The notes below the pieces were generated by a model, which was given only the letters and a program-made list of their open reading frames with translations, did no database searches and was not told the DNA's origin. The translations under genes were made by a program, and so were the position numbers. Below, in pieces: positions 15,180 through 23,433 of a stretch of 46,389 bases of DNA. This DNA comes from CAYQEU01 sp964532005 (GTDB lineage Bacteria; Patescibacteriota; Doudnabacteria; UBA920): NCBI GenBank assembly GCA_964532005.1, contig CAZHER010000009.1, positions 1 to 46,389 of the forward strand. The letters run 5' to 3'. The stretch's first letter is position 1. Every line of letters starts with the position of its first letter.

Positions 15180-15797
15180 ATGCAAGAAAAAATATTGTAT
15201 GGAGTAGTAGGTCTACTCATTGGCGTTATTGCCACCTGGGCTTTCGCCAACAAAGCCGTAAACTCCCATCATCCTGGTATGATGAACATGATGGGTATGA
15301 GCCAAACCTCACAAATGATGGATAACATCGACAAACACTTTATCGAGCAGATGATTCCTCATCACGCTGATGCAATTGCTATGGGTCATTTGGCTCTTGA
15401 AAAGGCTGAGCATCAAGAGATCAAAGACTTGGGTCAAAATATCATTAGTGCTCAAAGTTCTGAAATTGATCAAATGAAAAGCTGGTACCAAGGCTGGTTT
15501 AACGCCTCAGTCCCTGATGTATTTGCAGGAACCGATCATGGCATGGGTTCAGGAATGATGCATGGAGGTATGATGAATAACGAATCTGATATCGAGAGCC
15601 TCAGGACAGCTACTCCATTCGATAAGGCTTTTATAGAGGAGATGATACCGCACCACCAAATGGCTGTTATGATGGCACAGATGCTAAAATCATCAACTAC
15701 ACGCCCAGAAATGAAGCAGTTGGCGGATAACATTATTGAAGCTCAAAACAAAGAAATTGAGCAAATGCGAAGCTGGTATAACCAGTGGTATAAATAA
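15180..15797 (+). CDS. DUF305 (CopM-like) Met/His-rich secreted protein
   Basis: N-terminal membrane anchor (YGVVGLLIGVIATWAF), then two tandem DUF305 ferritin-like helical units. Each has the diagnostic F-I-E-x-M-I-P-H-H: DKHFIEQMIPHHADAIAMGH and DKAFIEEMIPHHQMAVMMA, and each ends QMKSWYQGW or QMRSWYNQW. Between them and at the N-terminus lie Met/His clusters (HHPGMMNMMGM, HGMGSGMMHGGMM) typical of extracytoplasmic Cu(I)/Ag(I) binding. CopM-like proteins of this family bind copper outside the cytoplasm. One codon separates it from the ATPase gene. Confidence 0.92.
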   Translation: MQEKILYGVVGLLIGVIATWAFANKAVNSHHPGMMNMMGMSQTSQMMDNIDKHFIEQMIPHHADAIAMGHLALEKAEHQEIKDLGQNIISAQSSEIDQMKSWYQGWFNASVPDVFAGTDHGMGSGMMHGGMMNNESDIESLRTATPFDKAFIEEMIPHHQMAVMMAQMLKSSTTRPEMKQLADNIIEAQNKEIEQMRSWYNQWYK

Positions 15798-15798
15798 T

Positions 15799-17826
15799 AT
15801 GTACGAACACCATAATCACCACAGCATGAACCATGCACACGAAGGGCATGGCACCCCTGACAATGGCCACGACAAGCACGCCGGCCACTCGCCAGAGATG
15901 TTCCGTGACAGATTTTGGCTAAGTTTTGTTCTAACCATTCCCGTAGTTTTGTATTCACATATGATTCAGGAATGGCTAGGCTTCACTATGCCGGAATTTC
16001 CGGGTTCCGACTGGATCCCATTTGCCTTAGGGAGCATAATCTTTTTTTACGGCGGTACAGTATTTTTGAAAAGTGCTTTAGGGGAACTGAAAGCAAGATT
16101 GCCCGGTATGATGACCCTTATTTCCTTGGCGATTTTGTCCGCCTATATCTACAGCGTCGCGACCACTTTTTTCATTTCAGGTACGGAGTTCTTTTGGGAA
16201 CTTGCCACGTTAATCGTCGTAATGTTGCTTGGTCACTGGATGGAAATGCGATCAGTAAGCAACGCCCAAGGTGCGCTGAAAGAACTTGCCAAACTGTTGC
16301 CGGATACAGCGGAACTTGTGAGTGGGAAAACAATGCCAGTATCAGAACTCAAAATCGGCGACGTTCTTTTAGTTCGTCCAGGAGCGAAAGTTCCAGCGGA
16401 CGGAATGGTAACCGACGGCACATCAGACGTGAATGAATCAATGGTCACTGGTGAATCCAAACCAGTTAAAAAAGTAGTTGAGTCAGAAGTTATCGCTGGT
16501 ACTGTGAATGGCTCTGGTAGCTTGAATGTTCAGGTAACTAGGATTGGAGAATCTACTGCTTTGGCAGGAATCATGAGGCTTGTTGCCGAAGCTCAGAATT
16601 CAAGATCAAGGGCGCAAATCCTTGCTGACAAAGCCGCTTTTTATTTGACTATTGTTGCGATTATTTCAGGTGTGGCAACGCTCACCGGTTGGCTTGTTGC
16701 AGGGCGAGGACTTGAGTTTGCCATGGAAAGAACAGTTACTGTGCTTGTCATTGCTTGTCCTCACGCATTAGGACTGGCCATACCGCTAGTGACTTCAATA
16801 TCTACAACGCTCGGAGCAAGAAACGGCTTATTGGTTAAGCAACGCATGGCATTGGAATCCGCAAGAAATATCGATGTAGTTCTGTTTGATAAAACCGGAA
16901 CGTTAACCAAGGGTGAGCAGGCGGTGGTTGATGTATGGACTGCTTCAGGTATTAGTGAAGAATCCATTGTTAATTTGGCTGGTTCAGTTGAAAAATTTAG
17001 CGAACATAGCTTGGGGCAAGCCATCGTCGATTATGCAAAATCAAAAAATGTTTCCTTATCCCAAGTAACAGAGTTTAACGCAATAGCTGGACACGGCGTT
17101 GAGTCTAAGTTACAAGGCAAAGATATTGCCGTAGGCGGGCCACGGCTACTTCAGTTAAAGCAAACATCAGTTCCCGAAGATTTAAAGACTAAGGCTTTCC
17201 AAGCAGATCAAGACGGCAAAACTGTTATGTATGTACTGGAGGACAATAAAGTAGTTGGAGTAATTACGGTTGCCGATGTTATTCGATATGAATCCAAAGA
17301 AGCAATTAACAAGTTAAAGGCTGAAGGAATGAAAGTTGCGATGATCACGGGCGATTCTGAGGGAGTAGCTTCATATGTAGCTAAAGAGTTGGGACTGGAT
17401 CAGTATTTTGCTGAAGTTCTGCCAGAACATAAGGCCGACAAGGTTAAGCAACTACAAAAGGATGGCAGTAAGGTTGCCATGGTTGGCGACGGTGTAAACG
17501 ACGCCCCTGCGCTTACCCAAGCCGATTTAGGAATTGCAGTTGGAGCTGGTACGGACGTAGCTATTGAATCAGCTGGAATTGTTCTGGTCAGAAGCAACCC
17601 ATTAGATATTCCAAAGATTATAAAGCTATCTAAAGCAACATACACAAAAATGGTGCAAAATCTATTTTGGGCCACAGGTTATAACGTAGTTGCTATACCT
17701 CTGGCCGCAGGTGTGTTGGCAGGACTCGGCATATTACTTGCTCCTGCGATAGGTGCAGTGTTTATGTCTATCAGTACGATAGTAGTAGCATTTAACGCCC
17801 AACTGTTAAGAAAACTAAATCTATGA
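15799..17826 (+). CDS. copB: CopB-type P1B ATPase (CPH motif) for copper/silver export
   Basis: Heavy-metal P-type ATPase, 675 aa. His-rich N-terminus (YEHHNHHSMNHAHEGHG and more) instead of CxxC domains, about eight membrane helices, the TGES actuator motif (SMVTGESKPV), phosphorylation site DKTGTLTKG (Asp364), the HP-locus variant SEHSLGQAI, and GDGVNDAPAL. The transmembrane metal motif is CPH (Cys320-Pro-His322), which defines the CopB/P1B-3 class, transporting Cu2+ or Cu+/Ag+. The ATG at 15799 is preferred over an upstream in-frame ATG at 15736 that lies inside the DUF305 gene. It overlaps the next small gene (ATGA). Confidence 0.95.
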   Translation: MYEHHNHHSMNHAHEGHGTPDNGHDKHAGHSPEMFRDRFWLSFVLTIPVVLYSHMIQEWLGFTMPEFPGSDWIPFALGSIIFFYGGTVFLKSALGELKARLPGMMTLISLAILSAYIYSVATTFFISGTEFFWELATLIVVMLLGHWMEMRSVSNAQGALKELAKLLPDTAELVSGKTMPVSELKIGDVLLVRPGAKVPADGMVTDGTSDVNESMVTGESKPVKKVVESEVIAGTVNGSGSLNVQVTRIGESTALAGIMRLVAEAQNSRSRAQILADKAAFYLTIVAIISGVATLTGWLVAGRGLEFAMERTVTVLVIACPHALGLAIPLVTSISTTLGARNGLLVKQRMALESARNIDVVLFDKTGTLTKGEQAVVDVWTASGISEESIVNLAGSVEKFSEHSLGQAIVDYAKSKNVSLSQVTEFNAIAGHGVESKLQGKDIAVGGPRLLQLKQTSVPEDLKTKAFQADQDGKTVMYVLEDNKVVGVITVADVIRYESKEAINKLKAEGMKVAMITGDSEGVASYVAKELGLDQYFAEVLPEHKADKVKQLQKDGSKVAMVGDGVNDAPALTQADLGIAVGAGTDVAIESAGIVLVRSNPLDIPKIIKLSKATYTKMVQNLFWATGYNVVAIPLAAGVLAGLGILLAPAIGAVFMSISTIVVAFNAQLLRKLNL

Positions 17827-17912
17827 TTAAGCAATCCCAAAACATCTTATATTGGCTTTGCTGGATTATCCTAGCTGGAATAATAGTTTACGCTGTAATA
17901 AAATTATTATAG
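17823..17912 (+). CDS. 29-aa single-TM micropeptide
   Basis: MIKQSQNILYWLCWIILAGI followed by IVYAVIKLL and TAG. The ATG overlaps the ATPase stop (ATGA) and the next gene begins two bases after the stop. The peptide is one hydrophobic helix with a Trp-Cys-Trp. Position between two translated genes and its fully apolar composition suggest a small subunit or regulator of the ATPase, by analogy with other pump-associated micropeptides. Inference only. Confidence 0.5.
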   Translation: MIKQSQNILYWLCWIILAGIIVYAVIKLL

Positions 17913-17914
17913 AT

Positions 17915-18106
17915 ATGGACGACAAAAATCTAACTAAAGCTAAGTACTCAGAATGGCAAGCTTCGTTATTTGGAGCGTGCTTCATAGCTGTGGCTTTGGG
18001 TGTTTGGTTTTCAGACTACCTCAAATCGTTCGTTATAGGGATACTGTTAATAGGTATTATTCTGCATAGCTGGGGTATGTACAAAATTCACACAAGAAAT
18101 AAATAA
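17915..18106 (+). CDS. Small two-TM protein, 63 aa, last gene of the metal operon
   Basis: Begins MDDKNLTKAKYSEWQASLFG and has two hydrophobic segments (LFGACFIAVALGVWF and FVIGILLIGIILHSWGMY) and a basic end KIHTRNK. An in-frame ATG 63 nt upstream would overlap the micropeptide in another frame and is not preferred. It ends at the operon terminator. Family not recognised. Confidence 0.62.
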   Translation: MDDKNLTKAKYSEWQASLFGACFIAVALGVWFSDYLKSFVIGILLIGIILHSWGMYKIHTRNK

Positions 18107-18134
18107 AAAAAGAACACCATCAGGTGTTCTTTTT
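18107..18134. terminator. Bidirectional terminator ending the metal operon
   Basis: Perfect 12-bp stem AAAAAGAACACC/GGTGTTCTTTTT with loop ATCA. Serves the plus-strand operon and, by symmetry, the minus-strand gene at 18171. Confidence 0.95.
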
Positions 18135-18170
18135 AGTTATCATGGTTTTATTCATCTTTAAACTCCGGGA

Positions 18171-19058
18171 TTAGTTTACCTTGATAACATAGTCGGATGT
18201 AACAACTTTCCCTCTCACTTGGAATTGGGTAAATATTTTGTATACTCCTTCTTCAGGGAATGTAGCAGAAAAGTCTACTGTATCCGGCTCTGGCATGTGG
18301 CCAGCGTGTTCGGCCGCTGACATGCCCTCCATTCCTTCCATATCCATCCCAACAGCGTGAGTATGAATAAAGTCCAATGAACCTTCTTTAATGATAACGC
18401 CATGTCCCATGGCTCCAAGATAAGGTTCTAACTGTGTCTGTTCGTTGGCTTTCGGATCAGATACTGTAAGTCCGTAATCTAGCTGTGCGCCTGCCATTGG
18501 TGTACTACCGAAATAGTAATCAATATCGAATCCACTAGCAGATTTAGTTGTTACAGTTTCTGCTATTACTGCTTGGGGTTTGTATTTACTTAAGTCTCCC
18601 ACGTTAATATCTTGGCTCAACGTAACCGTTAGCTTTTGAGGGTTTTCGTGCGTAGGGGTAAAGTCCGGGAAAATGCGGTATGGCCCATCCGTTGGGAAAG
18701 TTACATTAACTGAGAATTCACCATTTGATGGATTGAAGTCTGGATGTAAGTGCTGGAATCCTTGCAAGTCTTTTCTAACTAAAATGAAGTGCATAATCTT
18801 TTCGTGAGCGATCGTAAAATCTTTCAGTATCTCACCTTGATTGTTTGTAATTTTGTAACTGATCTTAGTTGACTGACCCGGTCTAATATTATCAGTTGCA
18901 GATGTGAGTTGTAGATTATAACTTCTGTTGCTTTGGTCAGCTGAAGCAGGTTGTTTGATTGTGCTTTGGTCATTGTCTTTTTGCGCTGAAACAGCATAGT
19001 ATATACCGCCTGCAAACAGCAGCACAGCAAGGGCAATAAGAGGCATGTATTTTTTCAT
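18171..19058 (-). CDS. Secreted His/Met-rich Ig-like protein, probable copper binder
   Basis: N-terminal signal anchor (MPLIALAVLLFAGGIYYAV), then two beta-sandwich-like regions. Each contains a 'FP.(D/E)G.Y.IF..F' turn (TFPTDGPYRIFPDFTPTHEN and TFPEEGVYKIFTQFQV), a YtkA/FixH-like signature. Potential metal ligands cluster in KIMHFILVRKDLQGFQHLHP, IHTHAVGMDMEGMEGM and EHAGHMPEP. This fits an extracytoplasmic copper-binding or copper-delivery protein. It is convergent with the CopB operon, sharing its terminator, and is followed upstream by the cytochrome b5-like gene on the same strand. Exact family is uncertain. Confidence 0.75.
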   Translation of the reverse strand: MKKYMPLIALAVLLFAGGIYYAVSAQKDNDQSTIKQPASADQSNRSYNLQLTSATDNIRPGQSTKISYKITNNQGEILKDFTIAHEKIMHFILVRKDLQGFQHLHPDFNPSNGEFSVNVTFPTDGPYRIFPDFTPTHENPQKLTVTLSQDINVGDLSKYKPQAVIAETVTTKSASGFDIDYYFGSTPMAGAQLDYGLTVSDPKANEQTQLEPYLGAMGHGVIIKEGSLDFIHTHAVGMDMEGMEGMSAAEHAGHMPEPDTVDFSATFPEEGVYKIFTQFQVRGKVVTSDYVIKVN

Positions 19059-19076
19059 AGATATAGGTTAATGATC

Positions 19077-19529
19077 TTATTTTTTTAACTCCCCAATATA
19101 GTACTTTTCCAAGATTTGTCGGGCATTAGCAGAATGAGGAGTACCAGAACCTTGAGGTCTTGTTTCGAAAAATTCTGTAGCATCGGTGCCACAACCATCA
19201 TAAATGACGTGGCCGCCTGGGTGTGTTTCTGTAAAGCTATCGGGGATCTCGTATACTTTGTCATGAATTACCATCCAGCATGGCAGACTTGAATCCCCAG
19301 TATTCCAAGTTTCAGGACCATGCTTTCTTACTTCTTCCATTGTGTAATATTTCAGGTTGGGATCGATAGTTTGGGGACTGAAAGCATTGGAGGGTGGAGT
19401 TTCATTAGACTGAGTAACGGAACTGGTGTTGTTGGTATTTGTATTTTGCTCGGTGGAATCACCTCGGAAATAAAAAATCCCGATGATGATGACAATAGTA
19501 ACTGATAACAATATAACTAACTTTTTCAT
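19077..19529 (-). CDS. Membrane-anchored cytochrome b5-like heme protein
   Basis: N-terminal anchor (LVILLSVTIVIIIGIFYF), a Thr/Asn/Ser-rich linker, then a cytochrome b5 heme/steroid-binding domain. This has YYTMEEVRKHG, PCWMVIHDKVYEIPDSF, and the heme-ligand motif HPGGHVIYDGCGTDATEFF (first axial His), with a second His in GTPHSANARQIL. 150 aa in total. It is probably exposed outside the cytoplasm, where it could supply electrons or bind heme. No heme-dependent partner is visible in the window. Such secreted b5 domains are widespread in Patescibacteria; here it lies among metal-handling genes. Confidence 0.87.
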   Translation of the reverse strand: MKKLVILLSVTIVIIIGIFYFRGDSTEQNTNTNNTSSVTQSNETPPSNAFSPQTIDPNLKYYTMEEVRKHGPETWNTGDSSLPCWMVIHDKVYEIPDSFTETHPGGHVIYDGCGTDATEFFETRPQGSGTPHSANARQILEKYYIGELKK

Positions 19530-19543
19530 TACTTGGTTTGAGG

Positions 19544-20071
19544 TTAATTGGCTAATGGCTCAGGTGATTTGTTTTTATTGGCCTTGATGAACTCTAAGAT
19601 TTTTGCTTCGTCATAACTTTCCATCTTTTCTAATCGTGTCCATGCTGCTACTGCAATTTTACTGTCATTGGCAGCGCGAGGGGTTACAATCACACTACCA
19701 GGGTTAGCTTTACCGATTGCTTCTATCTTAGCTTTGGTCTCTTGATCAACGTCTTTATAGGAAATCCAGATCCCCCCATGTTCTAAGTTGTGTACCAACT
19801 GCTTATCAGGTAGCTCATTTTGGTATACACCCCAGTCAGCAGGATTGGCTAAATGGTCACCAGAAGTTGGTGGATTAGAGTTGTATGTATCTGGTTCTAC
19901 TTGCGGCTCAATGTGTTCTCGGCCTAGGTTTTCGAAACTTTGGCCTATTTGCTCTGCAGAACTATCGCCATTAGTTTTAAGTTCACTGAGTTTTTGGTCA
20001 GGAATAGATAGCGCAATACCTATTCCGATAAAAGCTATGGCTATTGCACCAATAATAATTGGTTTTTTCAT
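19544..20071 (-). CDS. DUF3105 family secreted protein
   Basis: N-terminal membrane anchor (IIIGAIAIAFIGIGIALSI) and a DUF3105 domain with its diagnostic motifs: YNSNPPTSGDHLANPADWGVY, then LVHNLEHGGIWISY, and VTPRAANDSKIAVAAWTRLE. The conserved His residues in SGDH and NLEHGG could bind metal. Function is unknown in the literature I can recall. It lies 14 nt upstream of the cytochrome b5-like gene, forming one minus-strand unit with it. Confidence 0.87.
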   Translation of the reverse strand: MKKPIIIGAIAIAFIGIGIALSIPDQKLSELKTNGDSSAEQIGQSFENLGREHIEPQVEPDTYNSNPPTSGDHLANPADWGVYQNELPDKQLVHNLEHGGIWISYKDVDQETKAKIEAIGKANPGSVIVTPRAANDSKIAVAAWTRLEKMESYDEAKILEFIKANKNKSPEPLAN

Positions 20072-20134
20072 TTGCTATTTGTTTAATACTAAAACAGACG
20101 TTTGAATACGCCTAAACTTAAATATGTAAACTGC

Positions 20135-20500
20135 TCAGCAAAGAAGAACTTTAGAAGATTGTTTGAAGAAATAGTTGGGAGGAGGGGTATCTAGAATGAA
20201 TAATGATTTATCGAGAAACTGAAAATATGTAGTTAGAAATGCAGGAGTAGTAGAGATAGCTCCGCTTTCAGAAAAGGTACTGTGATTTTTTTGGGCGCTA
20301 ACATTAGTTAGGTTAACAGAATTATTGCCTTGGCAGCATGTTTCATTACCCTCATTAGTGGATATTCCTGTATGATTATGGGAATGTTTATTTGAGGCTT
20401 GAGTAGTTTGGGAAAGACAAAAATGCCCTGCTATTAGCACCAAAGCCATCACTATAATTGTCGAAATAAACTTAGTTATTTTGTTTATGGTCAGATCCAT
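20135..20500 (-). CDS. Secreted His-rich small protein, unknown
   Basis: Signal peptide (ISTIIVMALVLIAGHFCLS, cleavage likely near TTQAS), a short ligand-rich stretch KHSHNHTGISTNEGNETCCQG, and a C-terminal FFKQSSKVLLC. 121 aa. The His and CC residues suggest metal binding, and the location next to the copper genes agrees. A TGTTATACT promoter ends only 6 nt before the ATG, so the mRNA is probably leaderless. First gene of the minus-strand group running to 18171. Confidence 0.65.
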   Translation of the reverse strand: MDLTINKITKFISTIIVMALVLIAGHFCLSQTTQASNKHSHNHTGISTNEGNETCCQGNNSVNLTNVSAQKNHSTFSESGAISTTPAFLTTYFQFLDKSLFILDTPPPNYFFKQSSKVLLC

Positions 20501-20506
20501 ATTTTC

Positions 20507-20515
20507 AGTATAACA
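20507..20515 (-). promoter_or_regulatory. Extended -10 promoter giving a probably leaderless mRNA
   Basis: TGTTATACT on the minus strand; only six bases separate it from the ATG, so transcription should begin at or next to the start codon. Confidence 0.6.
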
Positions 20516-20531
20516 GAAAAAATAGGACTTT

Positions 20532-21854
20532 TTATAGGGTAAGTTTTTTATTGGATAGCTTCAATCTACTCTTAAAATTACTAAGTAATTCTCTCTTTTC
20601 TTCAATACTTCCTTGCTTCAAAATGTATTTAGCGTAGTTGCGGATATTTACCTGTGTCGAAAGATCAAAGTCCTTGTCCGTCTCTCCCAGTACTTTATTT
20701 TTAAAGAATTGAAATCGTCTAATTTCTGCTTCTAACTTATCCTGCATCCCAAACTCGTTAATTGAAACCAAGTCTATAATTTTAGACAACTGATTAATCA
20801 ATTCCTCCTCTCTAATATACCCACATGTACAATTCTTATCTTTCACTTTTGTGCATCCATAATATATATAGCTATTTATCGTTCCGTTTTTAAGTTTTTT
20901 ATATTTTTCATCAGCTGTAATAACCGATTCACATAACCCGCAAGTTATTAGTTTAGTAAATTCAAATTCTTTTTCTTGTCTAGTTTTTAAAACATTTCCC
21001 TTAAGTTGAGTTTGAACTTGATCGAACAATTCTTTGGTAATTATTGGTTTATGTTTTCCATTATACCAACGACCGCTGTTTTTCGGGTACTCGAAAATAC
21101 CATAATAGAAATGGTTTTGGAGCAGGACATATATATTGCCGAGTGTAAGATTTTTATTTCCAGTTGCAGTTTTAAAATTTAAATCAAATTTCAGCCAGTT
21201 GTATAATTTTCGACCTGACCATTTTTCATAGGCAACTTTCTCAAACATTTGCTTGATCACTGGTGCCCGATCTGGATCTAAGATGACCTCACATTTTTTG
21301 TCGACCAACTTTTCTTTCAAATAGCCAGTTGGTGGTGGCGCTGGCCATAATCCCATTTCCACTCTCGTTTTAAGTCCACGCTTTACGTTAATGCTTTTGT
21401 TGTCGTTTTCAAGTTTTGCTTGCGAACAAAGGATCATAAGCAGAAACTTCTCATTAGGCGAATTCTTGAAATGTTGCCCGTAGGTCCTTATCTCGAGCAA
21501 TTTTTTCTCGTCCATTAAATCGACAACTGATCCAAGGTCGCCAGCATTTCTGCTTAGTCGATCAGGTGCCCAAGTTAATATCCCAGTGTATCGACCAGAC
21601 CGAATATCAGCCAGTATCTCTTTAAACACTGGCCTTTGACCTGATTCCTTAGCTGAATGGGATTCTCGCCTGATGTCGACAACCTCCAGCTCTTCCTTTT
21701 CGGCTATGGCCAGCATTTCCTTGACCTGTGAATCAATGGAAAGGGCTTGTCGCTCGTCTGATTCTGTAGACTTTCTGGCATATAGGCAATACTTGGTTTT
21801 GCTTGCCTGGGTTAGCGTTTCCACGCTAGGTCGGGTGGTTATGTATGTATCCAT
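20532..21854 (-). CDS. Large serine recombinase, second copy
   Basis: 440-aa large serine recombinase, paralogous to the one at 383-1720 over its full length. The resolvase domain has YARKS (Ser29) and APDRLSRNAGDLGS. The recombinase domain carries RGLKTRVEMGLWPAPPPTGY and LLQNHFYYGIFEYP. The zinc ribbon is CGLCES plus YYGCTKVKDKNC, and the tail ends KQGSIEEKRELL. It is the only recombinase inside the 12.98-30.14 kb element and the natural candidate for its integrase, reading toward attL. The upstream region contains an 11-nt direct repeat of TTTTAGCTA. The pair of paralogues suggests that related elements entered both tRNA-Gln genes. Confidence 0.93.
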   Translation of the reverse strand: MDTYITTRPSVETLTQASKTKYCLYARKSTESDERQALSIDSQVKEMLAIAEKEELEVVDIRRESHSAKESGQRPVFKEILADIRSGRYTGILTWAPDRLSRNAGDLGSVVDLMDEKKLLEIRTYGQHFKNSPNEKFLLMILCSQAKLENDNKSINVKRGLKTRVEMGLWPAPPPTGYLKEKLVDKKCEVILDPDRAPVIKQMFEKVAYEKWSGRKLYNWLKFDLNFKTATGNKNLTLGNIYVLLQNHFYYGIFEYPKNSGRWYNGKHKPIITKELFDQVQTQLKGNVLKTRQEKEFEFTKLITCGLCESVITADEKYKKLKNGTINSYIYYGCTKVKDKNCTCGYIREEELINQLSKIIDLVSINEFGMQDKLEAEIRRFQFFKNKVLGETDKDFDLSTQVNIRNYAKYILKQGSIEEKRELLSNFKSRLKLSNKKLTL

Positions 21855-21919
21855 ATATAATTGATGCCAGAGATCAAAGGTTTTGCTAAGCTAGCCTTGT
21901 TGGCAACTTGTAGACAACT

Positions 21920-21939
21920 TTTTAGCTAGATTTTAGCTA
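21920..21939. repeat. Direct repeat upstream of the second recombinase
   Basis: TTTTAGCTA at 21920-21928 and again at 21931-21939, an 11-nt period (one helical turn). It sits between the terminase stop codon and the recombinase and could be a regulatory site. Confidence 0.45.
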
Positions 21940-23433
21940 TTCCACGTCAACATAATCACGGTAATACAGTACATCGTCATCGCTTGGCGTTCCTCCAACC
22001 CACATCATAATAATAGTTCCTTCGTCGGAGTGTTTATCTAGAGTGGCATTGATCAAGAGCGAGAATGCATCGGCTAAGTCGTCGTGTTTCTCAACCCCAA
22101 AGCCAACCAGCTGTTCAATGAGCTTTTCGCAACCTTGCCTTGGAAACTTAATAAGCCCCGATTTTATGGACATAGAGGTGAGCGACAAGCGTGTTCGCTT
22201 ATCACCTTTGGGCTTAATCGCTTCGGCTTCGATTCCGTGGAATTCCAACATTTGCGGTAAGGCTTCCTGATAAGCCACGCTTTCCACAAAAATAGTATCT
22301 TGCGATCCTTTTAATACAGTACTCTTGATGTTCTTCATTAAGTCCACTTGAGCTGGAAAATTTAACTTTTCCATAATTGGATTTGGAAGAATATATATCC
22401 GCATTTTTTCTCTGCGACTGTAGACGTGTGCGAACACCACTGCCGTAAAGTCGGCTGTGTCTTTAGATGATATAGCTAAGTCTACTCCTGCATAAGTACC
22501 TCGGAATCCCTTGTGTTTGTCGCCTGGTAATTCGTCATAGTACTGAATCCATTCGGGGTAAATGACTTGATCATCGCTCGGAATTATCCTAAGCAAATAT
22601 TCACGTTGCCATGATATCTCGCTGGCAATTTTAAGTTTTTCCTCCTCAATTTCCTTAGCTGTAGGGTACTTGCCTGGCCACAGGCAATTGTCATGTTCAT
22701 CGAGTAATGGGTACTGTTTGAAAACACCTTGGGTTCTACCTTGGGCTATTTCGTCTTTAATACGCATAAGCAATGAATCTTCGTGGAGGAGATTGCCGAC
22801 GATAATTAATCGGCTGTTCCGATCACCAGCTGGCAACACTTCACCACGGAGCCAGTGGTAAGTCTTTTCACGGCCTTCTCGAGTTTTGGTGGATTGAACA
22901 TCCTCCACGTCATCACAAATAATCAGGTCGGGACGGTACTCATTATGGCGTAAACCTCGAATACTCTGGTCAGTGGATGCAACGGTAATTCGTGCACCGT
23001 GCTTGCTGAAGACCAAAGAGTGCGAACCCCATTCGTCGCTTTCTTCCTGAAACGGCCCTAAGTCACGTTTTAACAGGTCGTTGTCTTCAAGTTCGTTTCG
23101 AATATTCATCATGTGCTGTTTGGCCTGAGCTTTAGTTTGGCAGAATATGATGCAGAATTTCTTTTGTTGTTTACCGAGGATTGCCCAGATCGGGTAGGCT
23201 GTTGTAATCATTGTAGACTTACCTGATCCACGGAACGCCACGATATACAAATTTTCCGTAGGACTTTTTTCAAGATAATGAATGATTTCTTTTTGGAAGT
23301 CCGCAGTTTCGTACTTTACATAGTGAGCGTAGTAGAAATGGAAAAAGTACAGGAAGCTATCCTTGGTAATTGAGGTTCGGACTAAACGATCCTTCATCAT
23401 TCGATTGACCAATTGGTCGTCAATTACTTTCAT
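21937..23433 (-). CDS. Phage-type terminase large subunit
   Basis: DNA-packaging motor. The ATPase part has Walker A FRGSGKST, Walker B with acidic PDLIICDDVED, and the coupling-type motif RLIIVGNLL. The C-terminal RNase H-like nuclease part has AGVDLAISSKDTADFTAV (first Asp), ILPNPIMEKLN, IFVESVAYQ (second acid) and DDLADAFSLLI (third acids), so the catalytic acids are retained. 498 aa from the ATG at 23433, preceded by AAAGGA; an earlier in-frame ATG at 23487 lies within the previous gene. It overlaps the small-terminase-like gene by 14 nt. No portal, capsid, protease or tail genes are present anywhere in the window. Confidence 0.92.
   Translation of the reverse strand: MKVIDDQLVNRMMKDRLVRTSITKDSFLYFFHFYYAHYVKYETADFQKEIIHYLEKSPTENLYIVAFRGSGKSTMITTAYPIWAILGKQQKKFCIIFCQTKAQAKQHMMNIRNELEDNDLLKRDLGPFQEESDEWGSHSLVFSKHGARITVASTDQSIRGLRHNEYRPDLIICDDVEDVQSTKTREGREKTYHWLRGEVLPAGDRNSRLIIVGNLLHEDSLLMRIKDEIAQGRTQGVFKQYPLLDEHDNCLWPGKYPTAKEIEEEKLKIASEISWQREYLLRIIPSDDQVIYPEWIQYYDELPGDKHKGFRGTYAGVDLAISSKDTADFTAVVFAHVYSRREKMRIYILPNPIMEKLNFPAQVDLMKNIKSTVLKGSQDTIFVESVAYQEALPQMLEFHGIEAEAIKPKGDKRTRLSLTSMSIKSGLIKFPRQGCEKLIEQLVGFGVEKHDDLADAFSLLINATLDKHSDEGTIIMMWVGGTPSDDDVLYYRDYVDVE

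Noticed and set aside
20532..21854. IS607-like or transposon resolvase rather than integrase
   Set aside because: The length and the recombinase plus zinc-ribbon domains are those of large serine recombinases; no TnpB or transposase is nearby.
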